64,000 nt of DNA, taken from positions 17,003,669 through 17,067,668 of the forward strand of contig NC_087072.1 of the NCBI RefSeq assembly GCF_026151205.1, given 5' to 3'. Positions 12,203-22,741 of this stretch are shown here, piece by piece; the stretch's first letter is position 1; each line of letters starts with the position of its first letter. The notes under the pieces are model-generated. The model was not told the DNA's origin and did no database searches. It saw nothing but the letters and a program-made list of their open reading frames with translations. The translations under genes and the position numbers were made by a program. This DNA comes from Bolinopsis microptera (Eukaryota; Ctenophora; Tentaculata; Lobata; Bolinopsidae).

Positions 12203-13868
12203 TCTGCTCAGGGACGATTCAGAAATTTGATAATAGTAGAAATTAGGAAAATTTGTTACGTTCAGCAAATGTCTGTGTACGTGAAATTGCGGCCCAAGCC
12301 GGATTATTTGAACTCCGATCACCGTCTGGATAATTTAGGCTTAATTCACACTTCACAAGAATGACGAACAGTGATTTGAGGTTTAATTGGGTTACAATCT
12401 TTATACCGTGTTCTGAAGCATCAATCTATCTGTTTTTTGTTGATATTTGTTGTTTGATATTGTTTTTAAAGGATCCATCCTACAATTATAATGCAGTTGG
12501 TCCGGATAAATTCATGTTATTGACTTCTTGATCTTTGATTCAAGATTACGAATTGTAAATGTTACGGGCACTTTGAGATCAATGAAGTTGCTAAGAGTAA
12601 CATGGATATACACTTCCTTTAATAGGTTTTGGGTATGTTGATTTTAAGTGATGCTCTATCGACAATCGAAGTATATTAGTATTACAGTACTATTTGTATT
12701 TGTACAGTTATTGTACCCAATAATATTGATATTAAATAAATTTCTTTTTAAATTTCAATGAGTTTTTTATTTCACAATTTATGACTCTTAAAAAGGTTCT
12801 GGAACGTCACATTCATATTGGAACACTAAACAATTCACCAAATACCTTGTACTTTTCTAACAATTCCTAGTTATGAGAACATCTTGCTTCTTCCCTCTTT
12901 GTTTGGTTTGATGAGCGAGTGAAATTAATAAAAATGAGCATACTGTATCAGTATGCAAATAACAATTTGAATTACACTATAAGATGCTGGTAATTAAGAG
13001 CAATCTCAACTTTCGATGTATATATTTACAATAACATTTCGGTGAATGTATTCGTGTGAAGTAGTCGAACATGTAGATTGATACTCTGCTGTGTAGTGTA
13101 GTGGGGCGATATAATTATATGCAGCTGTTCATGAGTAAGGGTGGTGTCTGAGGTTGAAAACTCGTGTAATAAGAACATGACTAAAACTAATTTAATTAAA
13201 GACTAAGAGTAAAGAGTAATAATATTGTGGTATATTACTATAGTATACAGAATAGCAGTATTATATATAGAGTGTACATGTATATTGTATATAAGATTTA
13301 TTCACAGTTTGCCTAGCAGTAGCTGGCTAGTCTATTAGTATTGCTCGCTCCTTACACGTATCATATATGCGAAAAGAGCGCCGCGCATTGTATTGGGACT
13401 GGACGACTGGTGTGCCAGGTAAATTCACGTTTTTCATAACATATCAATATCATCAAAAAGTCTTTGCTGCTAGTACTATGCGTACGTGTAGCTTAGTAGG
13501 CAATATACCTGTTGAATAATACTAATAGGAAAAGGACTATAGAACAGCTGTAATTATATAATTTATTAAATACTTTTCAAATTTTACAGAGTACAGCAAT
13601 AAATGAATATAAAATAGAATCGTTCAAAATATCGCCCCCATCTGTAAAATATGATGGGCAACCAAACACGGTAAACATTGATACATGTTTCGTATCCATC
13701 GGCGCTTTGCGCGCGAAAAGTGGCATGCAACGTATAGTATGTCAAGGTAAACACATAAGTGAACTATGTCCGCTATTACTTGGACCCAATACATCGAATT
13801 AATCTAAATCCAAAAATTTATGAAAAACTATTTAATATTAATAACAAACAAATCCATTGTTGACGCAT
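12203..13868. other. Intergenic, no gene seen
   Basis: AT-rich DNA after the TACC-like gene. No supported coding frame, RNA gene or element with clear termini was found. Confidence 0.4.
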
Positions 13869-13876
13869 GTTACTCG

Positions 13877-13954
13877 TTACTGGGCCGCGCTCAGCCGGTC
13901 ATTCCGCCTAATCTCTATTCGTTAACAACATTAAAGCCTGGGGTCCTCAGGTAA
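13877..13954 (+). mobile_element. Short TTACTGGG element, copy 1
   Basis: A 78-bp non-autonomous element starting TTACTGGGCC and ending CAGGTAA. It is flanked by a perfect 8-bp duplication GTTACTCG (13869-13876 and 13955-13962). Six copies occur in the window. The 8-bp target duplication fits hAT-like mobilisation. Confidence 0.85.
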
Positions 13955-14398
13955 GTTACTCGTCTCAATTTCTTCGAAGTACTAGCGCGCGCCGCTTTCT
14001 TCTCGAAATGGCCCGATGGAACGTGCTACGAAGTAGCGCGCGCCGGGCCAAATCATTAACAATTAACAATGGTCAAATCCATTGTGAATAATTGTGGATA
14101 TAGAGTCAAAATTGGTATTTCAATACGTCAAATTCCAAATACATTAGATACAAGTCTGATATGGTCATTATAATGTGAGAAGGTGTGTTGAAAGTATAGG
14201 AAGGTAGATAGAAAAAATAAATAAACAAATAATAATAATAATATGGGAAGCAACGAGATTAGGCTAGACTGTTGTTTCACTATCCAATATACATTTCCAT
14301 AGATGCTTAGTGACCTCAGATTCGAAAAGACTAGTAGACACAATCTGTCTTACCTGTAAAGGGAGTCCATTCCACAGTATATCAATATGGGTTTTACT

Positions 14399-14615
14399 TG
14401 TATCACGTGGTGACCCCCACGGTCGCTTCACTATAGCGTCTTCGACGCTACAGGGGGAGCCGCGCACTTCGTGCGCGGCGGGTCATACAACGTATGACAA
14501 GGTTTTACTTGTCATACGTTGTATGACCCGCCGCGCACGAAGTGCGCGGCTCCCCCTGTAGCGTCGAAGACGCTACACTATAGTGAAGCGACCGTGGGGG
14601 TCACCGCGTGATACA
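14399..14615. mobile_element. Head-to-head pair of TGTATCACG elements
   Basis: Two roughly 100-bp elements in opposite orientation (14399-14499 and 14510-14615), each bounded by TGTATCACG and CGTATGACA. The 9-bp duplication GGTTTTACT appears three times: before, between and after. Together they form a near-perfect long palindrome. The 9-10 bp duplications of this family suggest a Mutator-like transposase. Confidence 0.85.
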
Positions 14616-14695
14616 AGGTTTTACTGGGCGGCGCTCAGCCTGTCATTCCGCCGAATCTTTAATTATGAACATAATAGCTTGGGGTCCCCAGGTAA

Positions 14696-15557
14696 TAGTA
14701 GAGGCTCTTACGGGCATTGTCTGCTCGATACGTTAGGGACCCCAGATACACCTTACTAGACGTATTTTTGACCGTAGAATCGATTGAAAGTGGTTTCAAG
14801 ATGATTGGACTGATTGTTCTGGGGTAAAATCGCAAAAAACCGATTTTTGGGCCAAAAATAGGCCAAAAAAACCATGTTTTTTGATATTTTGAGCAAGTTA
14901 ATTTTGTTGGCATGTCGGCAAAACTTGCATAAAGATAGCTAAAAGACAGCCGCACAAGATTGTATAAAAATAAAACAAATCCCTCTATTTGTTCTGAGGT
15001 AAAAATCCAAAAAAGTGGTAAAAATTTTGACTTTTTTGCTTGAAGTTTGAATAATTTTTTGCAGTTGTATTAAATCAACCCAAAAATAGTCACATCGTGT
15101 TTGCCTAAATTTTTCCTTTCCGAGAAGTACCCACTTCATATACTTTATCGAAGTTTGAATATTTTCACTCCGCAAGCGTTTTTGCCAAATTTTCGACGCG
15201 CACTACGCGCAAAAGCATTTAGTTGTTATCAATTGGCACCCGCGCGTTCATCATAAATTTCAAACAGCTATAACTCAGCGAGATTATGTCCGTTCTAGCT
15301 CATATTTTCACACTAAATAGAAAATAATGTGATCTTATTGCTGACAAAATATGAATATAATTACTCTATTTGCCTTAGAGTAATAGACTGTCAAAGTTTA
15401 AAACGCGCATTGGTATAGCACGTGACTAATAAGGCCAAATTTATACTTCTTAACATATTATCGATCCTTAGACATCATACTATTGTGTCCAATTAGCGGT
15501 TAGGTCTCTAAACTCGTAGCAGAAAACACGTCTTTTTGCCCGTAAGAGCCTCTACTA
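14696..15557 (+). mobile_element. 862-bp non-autonomous TIR element, copy A
   Basis: Inverted termini TAGTAGAGGCTCTTACGGGC at both ends, with a 3-bp duplication TAA (14693-14695 and 15558-15560). No transposase frame is present; the short frames inside are not meaningful. An inverted copy lies at 16405-17265. Three-base duplications are usual for CACTA/EnSpm and PIF/Harbinger elements. Confidence 0.85.
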
Positions 15558-15862
15558 TAATATGGGTTCTGCAGAAAAATGATTTTGCCAGTGGACTATT
15601 TGAGGTACGTACAGATGGTGTATGAATTCTGACTTAACTTAGGTAAAATTGATGACACAATAGACAGACTGTCGAGGTGGTAACAGCCGTATAATTATAG
15701 CAGTATAAGGGTCTGCCCACACTACGCCATGTGGCGACGGGCCACATGGCCCGATTAACCTAAACACACTGTGCCACTTGGCGTGGATTTAGCAAATCCG
15801 CGCCTCTATTCAGAGGCACGGATTTCCTGCCCACACTACGCCATGTTGCGACGGGCCACATG

Positions 15863-15939
15863 TTACCTGGGGACCCCAGGCTATTATGTTCATTAACATA
15901 GAGATTAGGCGGAATGACAGGCTGAGCGCGGCCCAGTAA
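15863..15939 (-). mobile_element. Short TTACTGGG element, copy 3
   Basis: Reverse-orientation copy flanked by a perfect 8-bp duplication GCCACATG (15855-15862 and 15940-15947). It is inserted into the Harbinger-like element. Confidence 0.85.
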
Positions 15940-16032
15940 GCCACATGGCGTGGGTCAAAAGGCACAGTGTGTTTAGAGCTCCCGCCACTAGTCACCGGAT
16001 TCACACAACGAGGCGCGTAGTGTGTTTAGAGC

Positions 16033-17269
16033 GGATGATAATTAATCACTCTACACTCGACTGTCACGTGACTTTTTCAACCCGTTCTCTAGCTGGTCCT
16101 GAACGACTATTCGAAATCTTAACCCTCTTATCTGATCCCAACCCTAACCCTAACCCAATCCTTAACAAAAGCATATGCTGAAACCCTAACCCTAACGAGA
16201 AATTAGACTAACTTCCTTATACGGTCATATCACGTGATCGAGACAGTTTTTCGCCTATATCTCGTCAGGGGAGCATTTTAACCCTGTCATGGGGGGTGAT
16301 TCGTAATCAGCGTCTGAAAATACATCGATTGAAGTTGGTTTCAACTGTCGGGGGCCCTTTTAGAACAATCTCGAAGATCGACTGTAGAGTGATTTAGTAC
16401 GCTCTAGTAGAGGCTCTTACGGGCAAAAAGACGTGTTTTCTGCTACGAGTTTAGAGACCTAACCGCTAATTGGACACAATAGTATGATGTCTAAGGATCG
16501 ATAATATGTTAAGAAGTATAAATTTGGCCTTATTAGTCACGTGCTATACCAATGCGCGTTTTAAACTTTGACAGTCTATTACTCTAAGGCAAATAGAGTA
16601 ATTATATTCATATTTTGTCAGCAATAAGATCACATTATTTTCTATTTAGTGTGAAAATATGAGCTAGAACGGACATAATCTCGCTGAGTTATAGCTGTTT
16701 GAAATTTATGATGAACGCGCGGGTGCCAATTGATAACAACTAAATGCTTTTGCGCGTAGTGCGCGTCGAAAATTTGGCAAAAACGCTTGCGGAGTGAAAA
16801 TATTCAAACTTCGATAAAGTATATGAAGTGGGTACTTCTCGGAAAGGAAAAATTTAGGCAAACACGATGTGACTATTTTTGGGTTGATTTAATACAACTG
16901 CAAAAAATTATTCAAACTTCAAGCAAAAAAGTCAAAATTTTTACCACTTTTTTGGATTTTTACCTCAGAACAAATAGAGGGATTTGTTTTATTTTTATAC
17001 AATCTTGTGCGGCTGTCTTTTAGCTATCTTTATGCAAGTTTTGCCGACATGCCAACAAAATTAACTTGCTCAAAATATCAAAAAACATGGTTTTTTGGCC
17101 TATTTTTGGCCCAAAAATCGGTTTTTTGCGATTTTACCCCAGAACAATCAGTCCAATCATCTTGAAACCACTTTCAATCGATTCTACGGTCAAAAATACG
17201 TCTAGTAAGGTGTATCTGGGGTCCCTAACGTATCGAGCAGACAATGCCCGTAAGAGCCTCTACTACTCG
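16033..17269 (+). mobile_element. Element with internal telomere-like CCCTAA tracts, copy A
   Basis: Its imperfect inverted ends share TCACTCTACA followed by CTCGA or GTCGA. It is flanked by the 9-bp duplication GTTTAGAGC (16024-16032 and 17270-17278). Without the inserted 861-bp element it is about 375 bp. Short runs of CCCTAA lie at about 16138-16160 and 16182-16198. A second copy is at 47820-48169 and a degraded third at about 53100-53310. Confidence 0.7.
16405..17265 (-). mobile_element. 861-bp non-autonomous TIR element, copy B
   Basis: Near-identical to copy A in reverse orientation, with the same inverted termini. It is flanked by the 3-bp duplication CTC. It is inserted in the telomere-like element. 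Confidence 0.85.
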
Positions 17270-17875
17270 GTTTAGAGCTCCCGCCAGTTGGCGTGGAAAC
17301 TCTCGGTGCTCGGGGAATAAAGGCACGGATTTTAAAAATCCGTGCCTCTATTCCCCTTGTATTGCTAAATCCACGCCAAGTGGCATAGTGTGTTTAGATA
17401 GACGGGCCACATGGCGGGAGCTCTAAACGTACACTGTGCCTTTGGCTTTTGACCCACGCCATGTGGCCTGTCGCCACATGGCGTAGTGTGGGCAGACCCT
17501 AAAGTAAAATATGGATCTTATTAATAATTACATTTTTATATTTTATAATAATATATGTAGTAAAATAAATACTAAATTTTCAATGATAAGAATTATTTTA
17601 TCGCAGATGGTGAATTTCAGAGATGTTAACTCATTTGTGCTTTGCAGAGCTAATCCAAAAGCCAGCAGAATTGGAAAAATAGCGCAAGTTTAACACATTA
17701 TGTATTTGATTATACATCAACAAAAGATCATTTACCTACTGCACATGACCGTTGCAAAGAAAAGAAGTAATTACGTGTTAAAATCCAAACTGCTCATAAT
17801 TCAATATTCTAGAGAACAAAAGATCAGTGGTTGGTGGTTGTGAGTATTTTGTTGATCGCTGGCGAGGTCTGGACT

Positions 17876-18124
17876 TTAGGGGGTGAGACTCTAAGGTCAC
17901 AAAAAATAAGGATTTAGGACTCTAACCATAAACTTTACCGTTACCAAACCCGTAACGGTAATTCATGTAATTGTATAAAAACAAAAGGACAATAAAAGTA
18001 AAACCAATAAAAAATATGATAATCTTTTGCGGCTGCCCGCGAGTCTTTTTTTTTCATGTCTCCGCCGGCCACGCCGATGAGTCCTGTTTTTCAGGACGCC
18101 GCCCAAGAGTCTCACACCCTAGAG
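17876..18124. mobile_element. Candidate MITE of about 250 bp
   Basis: Inverted ends: TAGGGGGTGAGACTCT on the left against AGAGTCTCACACCCTA on the right. No clear target duplication. The interior contains a hammerhead-like GATGAGTCC hairpin without the rest of the ribozyme core. Confidence 0.45.
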
Positions 18125-18417
18125 TTCCGGACCCAGCGCTAGTATCTAACGATTTAATTTAACGTTTATGTTTGATATTCAATGCTATCAAGTTGCAGCT
18201 AGGTAACCGTAAACTAATTCGTAGTATAAGGGGCAGCTTTGCTGTAATAGCGTCGACGAATCAAAATTACAGAGCCAAAAGCTGGTCCCCAAACAGCTTT
18301 GTCATGACAAACTATTGCTCAATTTATCAATATTGCTACGGTAGCTTTATAATTATATCAACCCAACCCTGAAATTAACTCTACTACTTACTAACTCACC
18401 TTACCCTATTTAGCAGA

Positions 18418-19503
18418 ATGGTGAATACAACAGTGACCGAGCAAGCCTTCAATAAGGCAGCAGATATGACCTACGGATCTATCTGTTGTCTTTTCTTCCT
18501 CATCGGAACAATTGGAAACCTAATCAGTTTCATATACTTCAAATCAAATAGAAGGGATATCTCTAATGTCATTTACATGATTATAACTGGAAATGACATC
18601 TTGATTAGCATAATAATCATTCCAGTTGGAATTTCATTCCTATCAAACAGACAACCAGGTCTTTGGTTTGCGAGTGAATACGGTTGCGTGGTTTGGGTGT
18701 ACTTATGGTATATATCAGTGCCATTGAGCATCTTTCTTGTAATATGTCTAAGTATAAGCAGGACAATTGCACTGCTCAGACCCTTTAAACAACAAAATAT
18801 TAAATATCTCATTATATCGGTGATAACGTATTCAGTGCTGGTATTAGCCCTGGATATAAGATTCCATATGTATGACTTTACAGGCATATCTTATGACTCC
18901 GACTACTTACGCTGTAACATATTTGTAACTAGTAATTTAATTACAGGAACTGAGTTCTTTAACTTGCTAGTTATTAGAAACTTAACCTTCATTGCCCCGA
19001 CTTTTGTTGTTGCTACGAGCTGCATCATATCAGCAGTGTTGCTCAGAAGAAGTGCCGTTCAAGTGCAACAACAAGAAGAGCTTCAACGTTCCAGGAATAG
19101 AGCGACGGTAACAATTCTGATGTTCGCTCTGCTCTATGGAGTCTGCAACATACCCATAGCTATTACAAATATCCTCAGAACATACATGTGGTTTACTAAT
19201 GACTATGAATGGTTCTACAGTTTGCATCAGTTTGATACACAGTACTATTACGATAACGCCGTGAAAACTCTACTCTTAGCTGCTAACTCTGCAGCTAATC
19301 CGGTTCTCTACTTTTGGAGAATGCCTGCTCTGAAAGAATGTACTTTGTCAAGTATCAGGAGGATATCAAGACTAATTAGAGAAGTCACAAGAGCAGCAAA
19401 CAATGTCCGCCAAGTAGGAGAAGAATGTGAAAACAGTGTCGATCAGAACATCAACGTAACTCCAAATCCACTAGCAGCTGCTACCAAGGAGACCAGATTA
19501 TAA
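18418..19503 (+). CDS. Rhodopsin-like (class A) G-protein-coupled receptor
   Basis: An intronless frame of 361 aa starting at ATG 18418. Seven hydrophobic segments are visible. TM1 carries the Gly-Asn pair (N34) and TM2 an Asp (D60). C90 at the top of TM3 probably pairs with C166 in the second extracellular loop. The DRY position reads S-R-T (R115 kept), followed by the usual Pro two turns later. TM7 ends in NPVLY (294-298), the NPxxY motif. The N-terminus has an Asn-Thr-Thr glycosylation site. The tail is short, polar and basic. Length and motifs are normal for class A. The ligand cannot be told; single-exon receptors like this are common in expanded invertebrate families. A 3' splice-like TTTAGCAG just before the ATG could mark a 5'UTR intron. 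Confidence 0.9.
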   Translation: MVNTTVTEQAFNKAADMTYGSICCLFFLIGTIGNLISFIYFKSNRRDISNVIYMIITGNDILISIIIIPVGISFLSNRQPGLWFASEYGCVVWVYLWYISVPLSIFLVICLSISRTIALLRPFKQQNIKYLIISVITYSVLVLALDIRFHMYDFTGISYDSDYLRCNIFVTSNLITGTEFFNLLVIRNLTFIAPTFVVATSCIISAVLLRRSAVQVQQQEELQRSRNRATVTILMFALLYGVCNIPIAITNILRTYMWFTNDYEWFYSLHQFDTQYYYDNAVKTLLLAANSAANPVLYFWRMPALKECTLSSIRRISRLIREVTRAANNVRQVGEECENSVDQNINVTPNPLAAATKETRL

Positions 19504-21327
19504 GGACTGGAGAAATAGACTTTACTCAAACGAATTGAGCGGTTTTCCTATTGGTATTTTTTCAACTCAAACTGTGGTACCAGTGAGTCATATTGTTATA
19601 AGACACCTAATATCTTATCTTAATGAAATTTGTAATAAGTAGAAGCTACTACGAATTTTCAGTAGTTATAGACATTTTTGTTATTTTTAGTTGCTATATA
19701 ATACCTATTATCATACTTCTGTTGTATTCAAGTTATTTAGTTACCTTTTTGTTGCTACATTTATTGATTGGGAATTATAACACAGTAACTGTAACATTAC
19801 CGATGAAAATTGATCCTTGAACATTTTGGTGATACAGTACAACCCCGATTTACCGCGGGTTTTGGGGAAGGCTAAAACCCGCAGTAAATCAGGGTTTGCG
19901 GTAAATCGGGGTTTTGGTTTTTGGGGTCCAAAATTGGCCAAAAAAGGGTGGGAAAGGCCAGGGAATATATTTCAATTTCCACTCTAAATTTTGAGTATCT
20001 AAAAAGTATCTTAAAAGGGTTTTAGTTGATTATTAATGAGTGAACATCTACACTTCTAAACAGTAAGAATACTGCACAGTGAGAGTAGGTATTTTGCAGT
20101 CATATGAAAGTGCAAGAATTAAGATTGACATTCTTGGTAAGTTGTAAGAAGTATTTAAGTTTCAGGAAGGGATTCAGGTATTGATTAGATTTTCGTATCA
20201 TTTTTTGTGACAATGTAAACATAAACTGATCTTAAACTTGCATCAAAATGCATTGTCATCATAGATAGGTTTTCTCGCCTTTCAAATCAAAATCAGATTT
20301 ATTTAATTCGCCAAACATTTAAAAATTCCTTTTTATTGTGATAGAATTACACCTCATCTTCCTATAACCAAGTGCCTGTATTAGCTAACTTATTCAAAAC
20401 TTCATATTTTAGGGCTTTGATGGGTACCATCATCCATCAAATAATGAGTTAAAAGGGTTTGAGGACACCTACAGTAGAGTAGATGGTAATGGTATTCTGA
20501 CTGTGACAAAGTTACCCAAATATTGCCTTGTAACCGTTCGATCCGTGCCCTATAACAACGTTGTATCTTTAAATTGGTAGATGGACCTAATCTACCTATT
20601 TTTAAGACCAAGGGATGAGAAGTAGCAACTCAGTTAACTAGTCCACAAAATGTGAATTTTGAAACATTATAGTGCTTAACAACAATAGATTTTCTTTCGG
20701 TGCGTGTATGGGAGTATGTGTTACGTGGTTTTGGTTCAGAACTAACTGAACGTGCTAGGTTAATAGATGTCAAAATTAAGACACTTACGTCGATATAAAC
20801 GCGTTATTTTTTGTTTACACAATATCCTCAACTCAAAATGATCGTGTCCGTATACACACAAACCTTTTTTCGGACATGGTTGCCTGTACTTTGCAAAAGG
20901 GAATTATTCATAATTTTTGGATACTACGTTAAAGGGTTGCCAGCTGGCTGTTTTTCAACTTGTGGGTTGTTCAGAGAATGTCACTTTAAAATAGCCATTT
21001 CTCAAGTTCTAACACACTATGTTGAATGGCTTCTAGATAAATTGTTATTGTAAGATTTAATGGTGGCCAAGCAATAACGCACAAATGTTTTCCGTGGCCA
21101 GCCTACAAACCACAAGATACTGGCTATGGGGCTTGATCACACACACGTGCTAGCGCTTGGGAAGCCACCGTAATAATAGAAAACTTTGTATTGGGAGGAA
21201 ATTTTAAACTTTATGGTTCTGGGCATTTTGTAGATTTATACGTCATATAAATATAATTTAAAGTAGTCAATCCCCATATTTACAATGCTCTTATAACTTT
21301 TAGGCGGACGACTGCGCAGGAAAAAAC
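19504..21327. other. Intergenic with a pogo/Tigger-like end
   Basis: At about 19832-19915 the sequence CAGTACAACCCCGATTTA followed by a CCCGC hairpin resembles the terminal repeat of pogo/Tigger-type elements. I do not find the matching second end. The rest shows no supported gene; a stretch near 20285 resembles the reverse complement of a retroposon tail. Confidence 0.35.
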
Positions 21328-22741
21328 ATGCCGGAACATCTAGAGTGTGCGCAAGACTTTGAAGTACCAGAGGAGGTAATGCTGAGGATCAGTGAGAGAC
21401 CTGAGAATGGGACAAGGTAGCTAAATTGAGTACTAAAGTACTCGAGTTCATGAAGAAGTTTAAAGATTTTAGGGTAGGAAAGAAGTTTCTTGTCCTTGCA
21501 TATTGTTTACACTCTATTTGGGAAGCCAATCGTTATTTGCGCGTTGTTTACAGCGTTGTTACCTTTAATTTTTGTACTGATTCACGCAATTTGACTTTCC
21601 CAGTAGTGTTTCAAAAACTCATTGCGTATCTAAAACTGTCACCCTTTGAAAAAATAGGGTGGTTTGTATTTCGGTTATGTTGGTACTTATTGTTTATATC
21701 TTGATGAAATTATGGATAAACATGTTCCTATGATCAGATACTTCTCAAATCCTGTGCTGAGCGGGGTGAGGTGTTGATGAGACCTGGTCTACATTGAGTT
21801 CCTTCCGGTAGTTACTCGAAGTACGGGGGTACATCGTCATCTGGTGTGATGTGAGTATTCTCTTCAGTGATCCAATGCTACAAGTGATTTCAACGATTTT
21901 ACGTTTTTTAAAAGTGACGGCAATTCCTTCCATGTATTTTACTAATTAAAATGGAAAACTTATGATCAGTTTTCGTATTTGGCTGATTTCCAGATATTGA
22001 ATTCCCTCTCCCCTCAGCCGCCTACAGGTATGGAAGGTGGGGATAGAAGCTAAGATGCAGAGTTGGGGGTCTGGAAGAAACCCCAGCTACAAGGTTTGCC
22101 ATGGTTGGTGAGGATGGAGCATGATAAATCGGTTCAGGATGAGGAGGGTCATGTCGTCAGGTAACTTAGTAAACCTAGTAACCTAGTAAAACCTAGTAAC
22201 TAAGTAACAAAGTAACCTAGTATACAAATACTTCATATCTGTGGTAAGATAAAAGTTGTTTTGATAGGTCGACGACCTGCATTTTATTCGTTATCCACCC
22301 AGTAAATTATGGTCCATTTCAAGATATTTCAAAAACTACCTTACCAGCATTCTATCAGGGATCATCAGTACCAATATATTTGCTGTCACATCATTAACGA
22401 AACTGCAGGTGTAAGCCGCTAGGAGTGTTGGGGGAAAGTTCCCCCATATTTTCTGCAAAGAACTCCGTTATCTTCGATGATTGTTTGCTCAAACTTCTAA
22501 TGGCACCAGTGGAGCGGTCCTCAAGGTAATATATTTAGTTGAATTTCTTACAGATATATTTTACTACGATCGATGTTCGAGTTCCAAAAATCGAGCTATA
22601 GGTTGTGAGAAATTTTATAAATTCATGTATAGGAAGATGTCTCAGTCTAACGATATTACTCGGTACTTAACCCAACCTTTGTGCAGATCAAGGCCTAAGG
22701 AAGCACACAAGAACAGAGGGACAGACAGGGAAACGGTTTAA
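21328..22741 (+). CDS. Small five-exon gene of unknown function
   Basis: Proposed coding exons: 21328-21416, 21738-21770, 22018-22093, 22461-22525, 22687-22741 (TAA). All borders are AG..GT, phases fit and the total is 318 nt for 105 aa. The joined product reads as ordinary globular protein, for example ENGTRYFSNPVLSGVSRLQ and VWKVGIEAKMQSWGSG. The C-terminus is basic. The frame stays open upstream to the TTTTAG acceptor ending at 21303, so more N-terminal exons are possible. The alternatives in the third and fourth exons are less tidy. The 33-nt second exon and the AAAG acceptor of the fourth are the weakest points. I do not recognise the family. Confidence 0.5.

Larger units (their letters stand above)
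14394..15560 (+). mobile_element. TTACTGGG element copy 2, split by two later insertions
   Basis: The ends of this short element are separated by other elements. Its own 8-bp duplication TATGGGTT survives on the outside at 14386-14393 and 15561-15568. Its first five bases lie at 14394-14398, its body at 14621-14695, and its last TAA was duplicated by an 862-bp element (14696-15557). An inverted pair of another short element (14399-14615) sits after base 5. Confidence 0.8.
15709..17499 (+). mobile_element. Harbinger-like TIR element hosting nested insertions
   Basis: Termini GGGTCTGCCCACACTACG (15709) and its complement (ending 17499) are flanked by TAA on both sides, as expected for PIF/Harbinger target sites. 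The interior carries repeated CCACATGGC palindromes. Inside are a TTACTGGG element (15863-15939), an element with telomere-like repeats (16033-17269) and, within that, copy B of the 861-bp element. No transposase is visible. Confidence 0.75.

Noticed and set aside
13960-14060. CRISPR-like or regulatory GC palindromes (GCGCGCCG blocks)
   Set aside because: The organism is eukaryotic and there is no regular spacing; these are isolated GC-rich palindromes at repeat borders.
14659-17275. Identical short frames in the two 861/862-bp elements
   Set aside because: They are shared only because the elements are copies; no motif or start context supports translation.
17995-18110. Complete hammerhead ribozyme
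   Set aside because: The GATGAGTCC and stem II part is present, but the essential GAAA and a cleavage stem are not.
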